A stretch of DNA of 64,000 bases from Actinopolymorpha rutila (GCF_013407855.1 NZ_JACBZH010000001.1:5580001-5644000); one strand, 5' to 3'; shown: positions 27,431 to 36,907, numbered from the stretch's first letter. The notes: generated from the letters alone by a model not told the origin. Program-made: numbers and translations.

Positions 27431-28633
27431 TCAGCTGCCGGAGGCGGAGGTGTAGTTGGGTGCGAACAGCAGCACCTGAGGTCCGGCCGATCCCCCGGTC
27501 AGGCTGGTGGTGAGTCGCAGGTGCACGTCGCGTGCACCGAACGCGGCCTGGTCGTAGTGCCACGCCCGGGGCCAGTCGACGTACGGTGACTGGTGCAAGC
27601 TGTCGTTGACAGCGACCACGAAGTGGCCTCCGCCGCCTGCCGGGTTGAGGAACAGGCCGACCGGCGTACCGGCCGAACGGCGATCTCCCTTCAGGACCGT
27701 GTCGAGGTGGTAGAGCACGCCGTAGTTGCCGTCGTTGTACACCGCGCGATCACCGTCGACGGCGCTGCGGCCCAGGCGGTACTCCCCCGGCATCGAGTCG
27801 TTCCACGGCTTGCCCGGAGGTGCGGAGTCGACGGACAGCCGCTGCACCCCGCCGTCGGGCTCGACCGGAACAGTGCCGTAAAGGTCCGAGTAGTCGAAGG
27901 TGCCACGTACATGGTCGGTGTCGCCGGGCAGCACGGGCAGCGTGAGCGGGTCGGCGGTGCGCGGCTCGGTGTACCAGTAGCCGACGGTGGTCACGGTGAC
28001 CCGGGCCGGCGCGGCACCGCGCGGAAGGCGCAACTGGTCGGTGGGGATGTCCGGGTCCAGGGCGCGCTGGAGTTGGCCGACGTTCTCCGCGGTACCGGAC
28101 GTGACCGCGGCAAACTCCTGGATGGACGCCTCGGTGTAGGTCGGTGCGACGGTACGAGTCGACCAGTACGTCTCGCCGGCCTTCAGGGTGGTGAGGTACC
28201 TCGCGCTGTGATGGTCGTTCATGAACGCCGTCAGCGAGTTCTGGCCCGCGACGTCCGGCCAGTAGTCCGCGCTCCGGCCGACGCCACGGTCGAACAACAG
28301 CACGGGCCCATCCGAGGTGTTCGTCACCGCGACCCCGAGCACCATCGGCACCTGGGCGTTGTTCTGTTGGTGGCCGAGAACCCGGACGAGACCGTCCACG
28401 CTGTCCCGGTAGAACGCGCCGGGGAGCGCGGTGTCGGCGTCGGGTAGCTCGGGCGAGTCCGAGAGGATCAGGTGAGGGCCGCTCGCGGTCAGTGTCGGCT
28501 TCGGAATCTGGTGCTGGGTCCCCAGTGACTCGACCGGAACCAGCTCGTCCTCCGCTGCCGCCGGTTGAGCATTGGTAAGTACCAAGCTGGTGGCGGCGAG
28601 AAGTCCTGCGGCCAGCAATCCGCGTGCCTTCAT
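27431..28633 (-). CDS. Secreted protein of unknown function
   Basis: 400 residues with a clear Sec signal (MKARGLLAAGLLAATSLVLTNAQPAAA). The mature part has HLILSDSPELPDADTALPGAFYRDSVDGLVRVLGHQQN and VAVTNTSDGPVLLFDRGVG, a pattern I associate with the non-catalytic part of Paenibacillus 'copper amine oxidase N-terminal' secreted proteins; it contains no enzyme motif I recognise. Start ATG 28633 has GGAGGG upstream. A perfect TTGGT-N4-ACCAA palindrome lies inside codons 17-21, so expression is probably under the neighbouring GntR protein. Confidence 0.75.
   Translation of the reverse strand: MKARGLLAAGLLAATSLVLTNAQPAAAEDELVPVESLGTQHQIPKPTLTASGPHLILSDSPELPDADTALPGAFYRDSVDGLVRVLGHQQNNAQVPMVLGVAVTNTSDGPVLLFDRGVGRSADYWPDVAGQNSLTAFMNDHHSARYLTTLKAGETYWSTRTVAPTYTEASIQEFAAVTSGTAENVGQLQRALDPDIPTDQLRLPRGAAPARVTVTTVGYWYTEPRTADPLTLPVLPGDTDHVRGTFDYSDLYGTVPVEPDGGVQRLSVDSAPPGKPWNDSMPGEYRLGRSAVDGDRAVYNDGNYGVLYHLDTVLKGDRRSAGTPVGLFLNPAGGGGHFVVAVNDSLHQSPYVDWPRAWHYDQAAFGARDVHLRLTTSLTGGSAGPQVLLFAPNYTSASGS
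28572..28585. promoter_or_regulatory. GntR/HutC operator candidate inside the start of the secreted-protein gene
   Basis: TTGGTAAGTACCAA, perfect TTGGT-N4-ACCAA, 48-61 bases inside the coding region of the leftward gene. Same sequence class as the two sites before the transporter operon, supporting joint control. Confidence 0.55.
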
Positions 28634-28717
28634 TCGTCCCTCCGGGGAGCCTCAGCGGCACATTGACCAACGCGGTCGATGCAAGATCATCAGGAACGTA
28701 ATGTCCAGGCTTAAAGG

Positions 28718-28731
28718 TTGTCAATACCAAT
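28718..28731. promoter_or_regulatory. Degenerate GntR/HutC half-site
   Basis: GTTGTCAATACCAA keeps the ACCAA half and spacing but has a degraded left half (GTTGT). It lies between the divergent secreted-protein gene and the DUF4038 remnant, where promoters are expected. Confidence 0.3.
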
Positions 28732-28803
28732 CCGTCAGCACCGGTCAAGGCCGATACAGGTCATCGGCCGTGTGCGAAGCCTGATCCGGGGTGTCGTCGC
28801 CGG

Positions 28804-30136
28804 ATGCTGGCGGGAAACGCTGCCATGGGAGCCGCCGTGGCCGGTCTGGGCGGCGGAAGGGCTGCCGCCGCCACACCCGTCGAAGGAGCCGACATCAACT
28901 CGACCGTGAGCAGTCCCTGGGACAACGGCGCACTGACGGTGTCGAAGAACGGGCGGTTCTTCCAGCACGAGAACGGCCGGCCCTTCTTCTGGCTGGCCGA
29001 CACCGCCTGGTTGCTGCACAAGCTCTCACCGGGAGAGCTTCGGCAGTACTTCGCAGACCGGCGTGAGAAGGGCTTCAACGTGGTCCAGCTTCAGGTCGTT
29101 CCGGGGAGCAAACTCGGTCGTGTCGAGCGGAGCTCTCACCGAGGACAGCGCAACGTGGTACGGCACGTGGCTCGCCAATCGCTACAAGGACAAGCCGAAC
29201 ATCGTCTGGCTGAACGGCGGGGACTCGAAGGCCCATCAGAGGCTGTCGATCTGGACAGCTCTGGGCGAGTCCCTCAGGCAGTCGGATCCGGATCACCTGA
29301 TGACCTACCACCCGTTCGGCCGATACTCCTCGTCCACGTGGTTCCACGATGCGTCCTGGCTGGACTTCAACATGTTCCAGTCCGGACACCACACCTACGC
29401 ACAGTCGTTCGCGGCGGTGGCCACGAACGTGGACAGCATTGACCTGCCCACCCTGTGGAAGGGCGAGGACAACTGGAAGCACGTGATCGAGGACCACAAG
29501 CTCCACCCGCCGAAGCCCACTCTGGACGGCGAACCCAGCTACGAGGGGATCCCGCAGGGACTCCACGACCCGAGTGAGCCGTTCTGGAACGACAACGACG
29601 TCAGGCGATACGCGTACTGGGCGGTCTTCGCCGGCGCCTGCGGCCACACGTACGGCAACGGAAGCGTGATGCAGATGCACAGGCCCTCGGACGGCCCGGT
29701 CGGCGGCTACGGCGTCACGAAGTACTGGACCGAAGCGATCGACGACCCCGGTGCGGGGCAGCTGCAGAATCTGAAGCGCCTGATGTTGTCGCGACCGTAC
29801 TTCGACCGGATCTACGACCCGACGGTCGTTCACGGCGATCCTGGTCACCGTTACGACCGCGTGCTCGCGACCCGAGGGAAGGACTACCTGTTCGCGTACG
29901 TCTACACCGGGCGAACGTTCTCCCTGGAGCTGGGGCACATCTCCGGGAGCCAGGTGGACGCCTGGTGGTACCACCCGAAGGACGGGCGTAGCGAGCAGGT
30001 CGGCCGCCTTCCGAACGAGGGCGTACAGGCCTTTGATCCGCCGGGGACACCCGAAGAGGGGAACGACTGGGTGCTGGTCCTGGACGACGTCTCGAAGCAG
30101 TTCCCGAAGCCGGGCGACGTCACGTGGACAGCTTGA
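28804..30136 (+). pseudogene. DUF4038-type glycosidase, frameshifted and internally deleted
   Basis: The first frame (from ATG 28804, preceded in frame by RRR as in a Tat signal) encodes RFFQHENGRPFFWLADTAWLLHKLSPGELRQYFADRREKGFNVVQLQV, the DUF4038 apiosidase-like N-terminus. At about 29100-29130 it is lost and continues in another frame with WYGTWLANRYKDKPNIVWLNGGD through HTYGNGSVMQMH to the C-terminal DAWWYHPKDG. Roughly 70-90 residues expected between FNVVQ and WLANRY are absent, so a deletion caused the frameshift. Probably once a secreted enzyme of this sugar locus. Confidence 0.8.
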
Positions 30137-30200
30137 CGGTGCTCTCGGCCCGTACGGCCGGCCGCATAGGCTGATCTTGATCGCCAAGAGGGGACGACTC

Positions 30201-30602
30201 ATGGCCACCAAGCAGGAGCGCGCCGCCAAGAAGCGAGAGGATGGGCGCAGGGCACTCCACGAGCTTCAGCAGTTGCCCTTTGGCGCCGCAACCCGATCCG
30301 TCCTACGGCTGTACATCACCGCGACGTTGGCCGGGCGGCGTCAGGACGCCGGCACAGCCTGGATCGTCCGTCCGCTGCCGTCCACCAACAGGCTCAAGGA
30401 CCAACGCCGGATCTTCACGTTCACTGTGTCGAACATGGAGACGCTGTTCGCCTACTACGATCCGCGGGACAACGCCGTGCTGGGCGGGCATCTGGTCGTC
30501 CAACAGCCAATGGTCGGAGGGCGGCCCGTCCGCGAGCTGGCCGGTCAGTATCTCGACAACATCGGGCACTACGACACCGCCAAGGGACGCGACGCGGCGT
30601 GA
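30201..30602 (+). CDS. Hypothetical cytosolic protein
   Basis: 133 residues, basic N-terminus MATKQERAAKKREDGRRALHEL, then a compact alpha/beta region (SVLRLYITATLAGRRQDAGTAWIVRPLP, RRIFTFTVSNMETLFAYYD). ATG 30201 follows GAGGGGACGA. No family recognised. It ends two bases before the convergent GH3 stop. Confidence 0.6.
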   Translation: MATKQERAAKKREDGRRALHELQQLPFGAATRSVLRLYITATLAGRRQDAGTAWIVRPLPSTNRLKDQRRIFTFTVSNMETLFAYYDPRDNAVLGGHLVVQQPMVGGRPVRELAGQYLDNIGHYDTAKGRDAA

Positions 30603-30603
30603 G

Positions 30604-32355
30604 TCAGAGGCTGAGCCCGTGGCCGAACCGGAAGAGCGGCTCGGCGGTGTCGAAAGCCACGTCACTGCGGCTGTCCTCCACTGCCCGCATCGACGAGGGC
30701 AGGTCGAAGGGCAGCCGGCCCTCGGGCTTGACGTCGCCGAAGAGCACGTCGAGCAGGGCCCGCGCGTTCGTGCCGTACGTGGCGACGACAGCCGCCGCCT
30801 GGTCGGCGACCTCCGGGATCACCGCCGCACGCTCGAGGTGGATGTCCACAACGGTCGGCACCGCGGCGAACACAGCAGCCTGCCGCGCCTTCTCGGCCTC
30901 GCCGAACTCCAGCGACCCGGCATGGAACATCGCCTCGAAGCCACCGGGACGCGGCTCGAACGGCGTACCCAACCGAAGCAGCGCCACGTCCGCGTCCGCC
31001 GGGGTGTCGACAACGGTCGCGAACGGCGTGACGACCTCGGCGTCCATCCCCTCGACGTACAGCCTGATTCCCTTACGCAGCGGAAGGATGTACTCCCTGT
31101 TGGTCAGCACGGTGACCGAACGCCGCTGCACGTCCTCGCCTCTCGCGACGAAGTCCGGCCTGCCGACGACACCCGCCACCGCGTCGACGTCCACCAACGG
31201 GTCGTCGAACAGTCCGAGCAGGAACTTCTCCCGCAGCAGCCGACGTACGGACACGTCGATCCGGTCGACGCTCACCAGCCCCTTCTCGACGGCCTCGACC
31301 ACGAGCTCCGGGCGGCTCTCGCCACCGAACTGGTCGCACCCCGCCTCGACGATCTTCACCACCCGTTCGAGCTCGCTCAGGTGCTCACATCCCCAGGCGC
31401 GGGCGGGCATCGGCTGGCCCATGATCTCGGCGTCGGTGACCAGTCCCCAGTCGGTGCACACGATGCCGTCGAAGCCGAGCCGTTCGCGCAGGATGCCGGT
31501 GATGACGCCCTGGTTGAACGCGAACCCGACCTCCTCGTACTCCGTGCCGACCGGCATGCCGTAGTACGGCATGACCTGTGAGGTGCCGGCTGCCAGCGCC
31601 GCCAGGAACGGCTCGAGGTGGTAGTCGAAGTTGCCGCCCGGATAGACCTGCTCGCGCCCGTAGGCGAAGTGCGGATCCTCCCCGTCCAACTGCGGCCCGC
31701 CGCCGGGGAAGTGCTTGGTCATCGTGGAGACGCTGCCGGGGCCGAGCTCCGCGCCCTGGAAGCCTCTGACGTACGCGGCGACGAGTTCGCCGGACAGGTC
31801 GGCGTCCTCTCCGAAGGTGCCGGACGCGCGTACCCAGCGGGGTTCGGTGGCCAGGTCGACCTGCGGGTGGAGGGCGACGCGGAAGCCGACCGCGGTGTAC
31901 TCCCGGCGAGCGACGTCGGCGAACTCCTCCACCAGTTCGGGCGAACGCAGCGCGGCGAGGCCGAGCGTCTCGGGCCACTGGCTGAACGCCGTTGCCCTGA
32001 AGGCCGTACCGACGTTCTCGGTGAAGTGGTGGCGCGGATCCGTCGACAGCGAGACCGGAATGCCGAGCCGCGTCCGGCGGGCGGCCTCCTGCAGCCGGTT
32101 GTGCCACTCCGCCACCTGCCGCGGGTCGGTCACCGAGCCCAGCAGGTTGAAGTGGTTGAGGAACTGGTCGGCGACCAGGTGCAGCGTGCTCGGCAAGCCG
32201 AACGCCTCGTTGGCCTCCGCCAGCCGGCCGCCGGGACCCATCGCCACCATGGGCTGGAACATCAGCCCGGCCTTCTCCGGCAACGTCATCCGCACCAGGA
32301 GGTCCGCCACCCGTTCGTCGACGGAACGGTCGGGGTCACGGTAGGTCTCGGTCAC
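30604..32355 (-). CDS. Glycoside hydrolase family 3 (beta-glucosidase type)
   Basis: 583-residue GH3 enzyme without a signal peptide. The N-terminal barrel has MTLPEKAGLMFQPM, VSTMTKHFPGGGP (the conserved KHF) and the nucleophile region GFDGIVCTDWGLVTD. The second alpha/beta sandwich domain ends with VEDSRSDVAFDTAEPLFRFGHGLSL; the usual FnIII domain is missing. GTG 32355 follows GAGAGGAGAG. Cytosolic hydrolysis of an imported glycoside fits the nearby ABC transporter. Confidence 0.92.
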   Translation of the reverse strand: MTETYRDPDRSVDERVADLLVRMTLPEKAGLMFQPMVAMGPGGRLAEANEAFGLPSTLHLVADQFLNHFNLLGSVTDPRQVAEWHNRLQEAARRTRLGIPVSLSTDPRHHFTENVGTAFRATAFSQWPETLGLAALRSPELVEEFADVARREYTAVGFRVALHPQVDLATEPRWVRASGTFGEDADLSGELVAAYVRGFQGAELGPGSVSTMTKHFPGGGPQLDGEDPHFAYGREQVYPGGNFDYHLEPFLAALAAGTSQVMPYYGMPVGTEYEEVGFAFNQGVITGILRERLGFDGIVCTDWGLVTDAEIMGQPMPARAWGCEHLSELERVVKIVEAGCDQFGGESRPELVVEAVEKGLVSVDRIDVSVRRLLREKFLLGLFDDPLVDVDAVAGVVGRPDFVARGEDVQRRSVTVLTNREYILPLRKGIRLYVEGMDAEVVTPFATVVDTPADADVALLRLGTPFEPRPGGFEAMFHAGSLEFGEAEKARQAAVFAAVPTVVDIHLERAAVIPEVADQAAAVVATYGTNARALLDVLFGDVKPEGRLPFDLPSSMRAVEDSRSDVAFDTAEPLFRFGHGLSL

Positions 32356-32592
32356 CGGGCTCTCCTCTCGACGGGGAGTACGCAAGGCAGTGTTCCGTAC
32401 CTCGGCCCTTCTGGCGCGATCTCGGGGACACGCGCAGCGCGGCAGTTTGCGTGGCCGTGCGCGATGGAGTATCCAATACCGGACATAACGCCCTTCCACC
32501 CAGGGTCGGCGAGGTTCGAGCGGGGGACGTCCCTGCCCTGGGCGACCAAGGAGATCATCATCTCTACGCACCAGTCGTACACGGCAGGCCAC

Positions 32593-33156
32593 ATGGCGAC
32601 CCGCGAGGACCTGGCGGCCCGGCAGATACCAGAGCCCGAATCGGCGATGCCGGTGGTCCAGCACCGGACGGCCGGACTGCACTGGCCGCAGTACGTCAAC
32701 AACCACCGGCTCGTCGGCGGACTCGTGGCGGGCTTCGCGGCCCTCCACATCGCCGACATGATCGGCTACTGGCTGCCCGGCATCGGCCTGCCGAAGCTGG
32801 ACTTCGCCTACTTCAACGGCTCCATCCTCATGCCCAAGATGGCCGCTGCGCCGCAGTGGTTCGAGGGGCACATCTTCCACACTTTCAACGGCATGGTGTT
32901 CGCACTCGGCTACGCCCTGCTGATCTTCCCGCTGATGGGCAAGACCCTGACGACCGCACGCAACGTCGCCCGCGGAGTCGCCATGGGTATGTTCCTGGCG
33001 ACGTTGAGTTGCCTGTGGTGGATCCCTTCGCAGTTCCCGGCTCTGCACGCGGGCTTCATGTCGCTCAACCTCGGCTGGAAGCTCGTCCTCGGCGTCTACG
33101 TGTGGCACCTCGCCTGGTCGTTCGCCCTCGGCTTCTTCTTCAACCCGCAGGACTGA
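32593..33156 (+). CDS. Four-span membrane protein of unknown function
   Basis: 187 residues. After a polar 40-residue leader there are four predicted spans: LVGGLVAGFAALHIADMIGYWL, FNGMVFALGYALLIFPLM, VARGVAMGMFLATLSCLWW and LVLGVYVWHLAWSFALGFFF. Conserved-looking His residues (ALHIAD, GHIFHTFNG, LHAG, WHLAW) could bind metal or haem, but I recognise no family. The ATG was chosen for lack of any alternative with a better ribosome site. Confidence 0.65.
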   Translation: MATREDLAARQIPEPESAMPVVQHRTAGLHWPQYVNNHRLVGGLVAGFAALHIADMIGYWLPGIGLPKLDFAYFNGSILMPKMAAAPQWFEGHIFHTFNGMVFALGYALLIFPLMGKTLTTARNVARGVAMGMFLATLSCLWWIPSQFPALHAGFMSLNLGWKLVLGVYVWHLAWSFALGFFFNPQD

Positions 33157-33174
33157 ACGCCGCACCCACGTCGG

Positions 33175-34230
33175 TCACTCGGCTGCCGGCCAGGCCTCGA
33201 CCTGGCCGGCACCACCAGCACGCAGGTGTGCGTGCAGGTCTTCGCAGGCGGCCGGGTCGGCTTCCGACCGCAGCGTCAACCACCGCTTGCCGGGATCGAT
33301 GGACGCGAGACCACCACCGAGCACCAGAGAGTCGGTGACGGTCTCGGCCAGCAGGCACACCTCGGGGTCGCTCCCGCCGGTCTCGGCCACCTTCGTGCGC
33401 TCGAGCGGCGTCGCCCAGATCAGTCGGCTCTCGACGACCACGAGCCGGCGCTGGGTGACCAGCACCGTGACCTCGCCACCGGCACTGCACACCAGTTCGG
33501 CGGCGAACCCGATCCGCTCGTCGTCCTCCATGAACGTCGCGAGCGCACGGTCGACCACCTCGGTCGGCAGCGGATCGGCGGTCTCGGCCCTGCGTGGCGC
33601 GGCTTCGCGTGACGCGGCCCTGCGTGGCTCGACTCCGCGTGGCTCGACTCCGCGTGGCTCGGCTCCGCGTGGCTCGACTCCGCGTGGCTCGGTTCCGCCT
33701 GGCGCGACTGGTCGCTGCACCTCGTCTCCCCAGCTTGTGTCGACCTCGGGCAGGGCACCCATGGCCCGGGCCGCGTCCAGCAGCGTGGGGAAGAAGTCGT
33801 GGAACGCCTCCGCGTCACGGATCCGCATCGTCGTGGTGAGCTCACCGCCCGAGGGCCCGCCGGGCGTCCTCGCGGTGACGGCGAAGTCACCGAGGCTGGG
33901 CTCGGTCGGCCGGCCGGCGAAGACGACGTACGGGAGCGCCACCGCGGTCACGCGCTCACGGGACTCGAAGATGACGCGTTGGTCGGTGACGAAGGCGAAG
34001 CCCGCGGCGTTCCCCTCGTGCGGGAAGCGCACCGCGACTCGCGCACGCGGCCGCTCCCCGGGCCGCATCACCGACTTCACCAGCAGCCAGTCGCGCGACT
34101 CCGCGGCGACCGCGCGACCACGCTGGGTCGCCGCCCGGACGTGGAGATCTTCCAGGGCGCGGTCGCCGACCGTGATGCTGACTGACTTCCTTCGGAGACG
34201 CACGAGGCCGCAGATTAGCCGTCCGCGCAC
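33175..34230 (-). CDS. Hypothetical protein with two PH-like domains and a pentapeptide-repeat linker
   Basis: 351 residues. Two similar beta-rich halves read like bacterial PH/GRAM domains: GFAFVTDQRVIFESRERVTAVALPY in the first and VTVLVTQRRLVVVESRLIWATPLERT in the second. Between them lies a low-complexity linker with EPRGV-type pentapeptides encoded by five 15-bp repeats. No signal or membrane span. Start GTG 34230 is uncertain; GTG 34203 is an alternative. Function unknown. Confidence 0.65.
   Translation of the reverse strand: MRGRLICGLVRLRRKSVSITVGDRALEDLHVRAATQRGRAVAAESRDWLLVKSVMRPGERPRARVAVRFPHEGNAAGFAFVTDQRVIFESRERVTAVALPYVVFAGRPTEPSLGDFAVTARTPGGPSGGELTTTMRIRDAEAFHDFFPTLLDAARAMGALPEVDTSWGDEVQRPVAPGGTEPRGVEPRGAEPRGVEPRGVEPRRAASREAAPRRAETADPLPTEVVDRALATFMEDDERIGFAAELVCSAGGEVTVLVTQRRLVVVESRLIWATPLERTKVAETGGSDPEVCLLAETVTDSLVLGGGLASIDPGKRWLTLRSEADPAACEDLHAHLRAGGAGQVEAWPAAE
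33623..33697. repeat. Five tandem 15-bp repeats
   Basis: Units of CGTGGCTCGACTCCG at 33623, 33638, 33653, 33668 and 33683 with one to two substitutions (GGCTC or GGTTC variants in the third and fifth). They encode the EPRGV/EPRGA linker of the PH-like protein and are prone to slippage. Confidence 0.85.
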
Positions 34231-34264
34231 GACCTCTCAAACCGGGCAAAGGGGGCGGGCCTGT

Positions 34265-35134
34265 TCAGCGGTCCCATGGCCAGCTGTCGCCCCCGCCCAG
34301 CAAGGGGCGCAGGTGGTCCGGGAGCGATGCGACGAACTCGGGGCTGGGCTCGTTGCCGGGCCACTCGCGCATCATCGGGGGTGTGTACCCACAGATCATC
34401 ACCGCTCGCTCCCGGTCGCTGCGAACGGCGGTGCTGCTGTGGACGAGAGACTCGGCGAAGAGCAGCACCGACCCCGCGGTCGCCTCGACCTGGTGGACGA
34501 GCCGTTCGTCCTCGCGAGCCGCGTCGATGATGTCCTGCTGTGGCCAGCCGAGTCGATGGCTGCCCGGAATCACCGCCGTACCCCCGTCGTCGGGACCGAC
34601 ATCGGTGAGGTACGCCAGCGTCTTCGCGAACAGGCAGTGGAAGTGATGGTCGGCGTGGTAGGTCCCCCAACCGTGACGGACGCCGGTGTGGAATCCGAGC
34701 GGCTCCACCCGTTTCTTCGAGCCCGGGACCGGCCCGGACTCGGCCGGCGCGTCGGGGTCACGGCGGTTGATGATCGCTTCGGACTCCTCCAGGCGTACCC
34801 GCCCGCCGACGAGCTCCTCGACGAGCGGAACCAGCGCCGGGTGCGCCGCGTAGTCCAGCAGTGCCTGGTCGTACTCCACCAGGTGACCGATGCTGAGGAA
34901 GTGCGCACTGCGACTGTTCACATACACACCGCGGGCCGACAGATCCGGCTCCGCCTTCAGTCGGTAGAGGGCGTCCTTCATGCGTGCGACCTCGTGCTGG
35001 GTAAGGACGTTCTCCAGGAGCACGAAGCCGTACACGTCGAGGTGGAGCCGCTGCGCGGGAGTGAGCCGAGGCCGCTCGGTCCCGTCGCCGCCTGAGACCT
35101 GCTCGTCGGTTGCCTTCCGCGGCCCTGTCGTCAT
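34265..35134 (-). CDS. Phytanoyl-CoA dioxygenase (PhyH) family Fe(II)/2-oxoglutarate oxygenase
   Basis: 289 residues. Iron ligands fit the double-stranded beta-helix: HADHHFHCLF supplies the HxD pair and SLVHSSTAVRSDRERAVMICGY the distal His and the 2-oxoglutarate-binding Arg. LHLDVYGFVLLENVL is the usual N-terminal part. The ATG at 35134 was chosen because GGAGG lies 8 bases upstream; an in-frame GTG at 35143 overlaps that site. Hydroxylates an unknown small molecule. It sits beside the pterin-type cluster, but is separate from its operons. Confidence 0.88.
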   Translation of the reverse strand: MTTGPRKATDEQVSGGDGTERPRLTPAQRLHLDVYGFVLLENVLTQHEVARMKDALYRLKAEPDLSARGVYVNSRSAHFLSIGHLVEYDQALLDYAAHPALVPLVEELVGGRVRLEESEAIINRRDPDAPAESGPVPGSKKRVEPLGFHTGVRHGWGTYHADHHFHCLFAKTLAYLTDVGPDDGGTAVIPGSHRLGWPQQDIIDAAREDERLVHQVEATAGSVLLFAESLVHSSTAVRSDRERAVMICGYTPPMMREWPGNEPSPEFVASLPDHLRPLLGGGDSWPWDR

Positions 35135-35216
35135 CGGCTGCACCTCCAGTACGCAGGTTTCGAGACAGCGGGCTCATTCTTGCCCACACTCCCCGCGCAC
35201 TCGAACCGGTAGACCG

Positions 35217-36893
35217 TCAGTGGGACAGCCGTGCCGGCGTGGTACCAGGCCTGGTACCGACTCCGGATCCGTAGGCGCTCAGGAACCTGTTGCGGAAGGT
35301 GTCCATCCGCCAGACCGGAGCCGTCGGGCTCGGGTCGAGCCCGGCTTGCCAACCCCAGCGGGAGATCCGCTTCAGCACGGCCGGGTCGCGGGCGACGATC
35401 GCGATCGGTACGTCTCGGTTGGACGCGTGCCGGGTGACCGTGGGGTTGGGCTGGTGGTCACCGAGGAACACGAGCACGGTGTTGTCGTCGCCGTAATTCT
35501 CCACGTAGGTGACGAGGCTGTTCAGCGAGTAGTCGATCGAGCGCGCGTACTCGGTGCGTACCTGGTCCGGGTTCTTCCACACCTGCTCGGGATCCTTGCC
35601 GGCCTTGTGGATGGCGTCGTAGATCGAGCCGTCTCCCACCTCGTCCCAGCCGACCATCCTGGGCAGCGGAGACCACGGATTGTGGCTGGACGTCAGGACG
35701 ACCTCGGCCATCAACGGCTTGCGGTGCTTCTTGCCGTGCTCGAGACGTTCGAAGGCGGACAGGGTGTACTGGTCGGGCATCGTCGACCAACTGAACGCCG
35801 GACCCTTGTATCCCAGCGACTTCGCGTCGTAGATCTTGTCGAGGTGGTAGAACTTCCCCTCCGGCCAGGCGCGGGTCGTTCCCGGCAGGACGCCGACATC
35901 ACGCCAGGCCCCGGTGCGCTGGAAGGCGCCGGTGAGGGTGAGTCGGTCGCTGGAGGCGGTGACCGTACGGAAGCGCTGCTGGTTGTTGATCCACAGTCCG
36001 GACATGAAGGTGGAGTGGGCCAGCCAGCTGTCGGCTCCGGTCGTCGGCGAGGTGAGGAAGGCGCTCCGGGAGGAGAACCCGGCGGCCCGCAACCGCCTGG
36101 TGCCCTCCGCGAGCGTGGCGTCGACCCGCGGTGACATCTGCGGGTCCTCGACCGCGACCCGGCCGTAGCTCTCGACGAACGCGAAGATGACGTCCTTGCC
36201 CCGCAACGCGGTGAGCATCCGGTCCGGCGGGGTGTGGGCGGCGTAGGAGTCGACGCTCGCCTCCCTGGCGAACGCCTGCTCGTCCCGCATCGTCGCCACG
36301 ACCAGGTGGGCGCGGCTGTGGACGAGCGCGGCGGCACTGTCGGACGCGACCGGCGCGCCCATGACCTGAATCCCCGCCGTCAGGCAGACCATCCAGGCGG
36401 TGCCGGCGACCAGCGTCGTACGGGTCGCGGCCGTCCGGTGACGGGCCATGAGCTCGCCGAGCCGCACCATCGCCAGCGCCAGGACGGCGGGGATGACGAG
36501 GGCGACGAGCACCGCCGCGACCACGGCGCCGACCGCACCGGCCCGGCCTACCGAGTCCCTCAGGAAGTCGTCCGCGTCGGCGAACAGGCTCCAGTCGAGT
36601 ACCGGGTTGAAGGACCGCTGCAGAACGGCGTCGAAGCCCATGTCCAGGAGCTTCACCAGCGTCAGCAGACCAAGGCCCACGCCCGCCAGCACCGCGGTGA
36701 CCCGCCGTGCCCTCCTCGGCAGCGCGAGCAGGACGGCGGCAACGAAGATTCCCTCCAACGGGATGCGTACGAACGTAATCGGCCGCAGCTCCGTGAGGTG
36801 TCTCGGCAGCAGCAGACAGCCGAGCACCAGCAGGGCGGCGAGCGCGCTGGTAGTCCAGCCGAGGGCCCGCCGAGCGCGCGCGAAGATCGACAT
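35217..36893 (-). CDS. Membrane-anchored alkaline-phosphatase-superfamily enzyme (sulfatase/phosphoglycerol-transferase type)
   Basis: 558 residues. The first 190 contain five or so membrane spans (WTTSALAALLVLGCLLLP, GIFVAAVLLALP, VTAVLAGVGLGLLTLVKLLDMGF, GAVVAAVLVALVIPAVLALAMV, LVAGTAWMVCLTAGIQVMG). An extracellular catalytic domain follows: VIFAFVESYG supplies the first metal Glu/Asp strand, TSPTTGADSWLAHSTFMSG the nucleophile Thr/Ser, and FLGDHQPNP the last metal ligands. LTA-synthase-like enzymes move phosphoglycerol; related ones cleave sulfate or phosphate esters. It lies 14 bases after the CDP-alcohol phosphotransferase gene, so probably the last step of that pathway at the cell surface. 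Confidence 0.85.
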   Translation of the reverse strand: MSIFARARRALGWTTSALAALLVLGCLLLPRHLTELRPITFVRIPLEGIFVAAVLLALPRRARRVTAVLAGVGLGLLTLVKLLDMGFDAVLQRSFNPVLDWSLFADADDFLRDSVGRAGAVGAVVAAVLVALVIPAVLALAMVRLGELMARHRTAATRTTLVAGTAWMVCLTAGIQVMGAPVASDSAAALVHSRAHLVVATMRDEQAFAREASVDSYAAHTPPDRMLTALRGKDVIFAFVESYGRVAVEDPQMSPRVDATLAEGTRRLRAAGFSSRSAFLTSPTTGADSWLAHSTFMSGLWINNQQRFRTVTASSDRLTLTGAFQRTGAWRDVGVLPGTTRAWPEGKFYHLDKIYDAKSLGYKGPAFSWSTMPDQYTLSAFERLEHGKKHRKPLMAEVVLTSSHNPWSPLPRMVGWDEVGDGSIYDAIHKAGKDPEQVWKNPDQVRTEYARSIDYSLNSLVTYVENYGDDNTVLVFLGDHQPNPTVTRHASNRDVPIAIVARDPAVLKRISRWGWQAGLDPSPTAPVWRMDTFRNRFLSAYGSGVGTRPGTTPARLSH

Positions 36894-36907
36894 TCCGAGG
36901 TCCTCCC

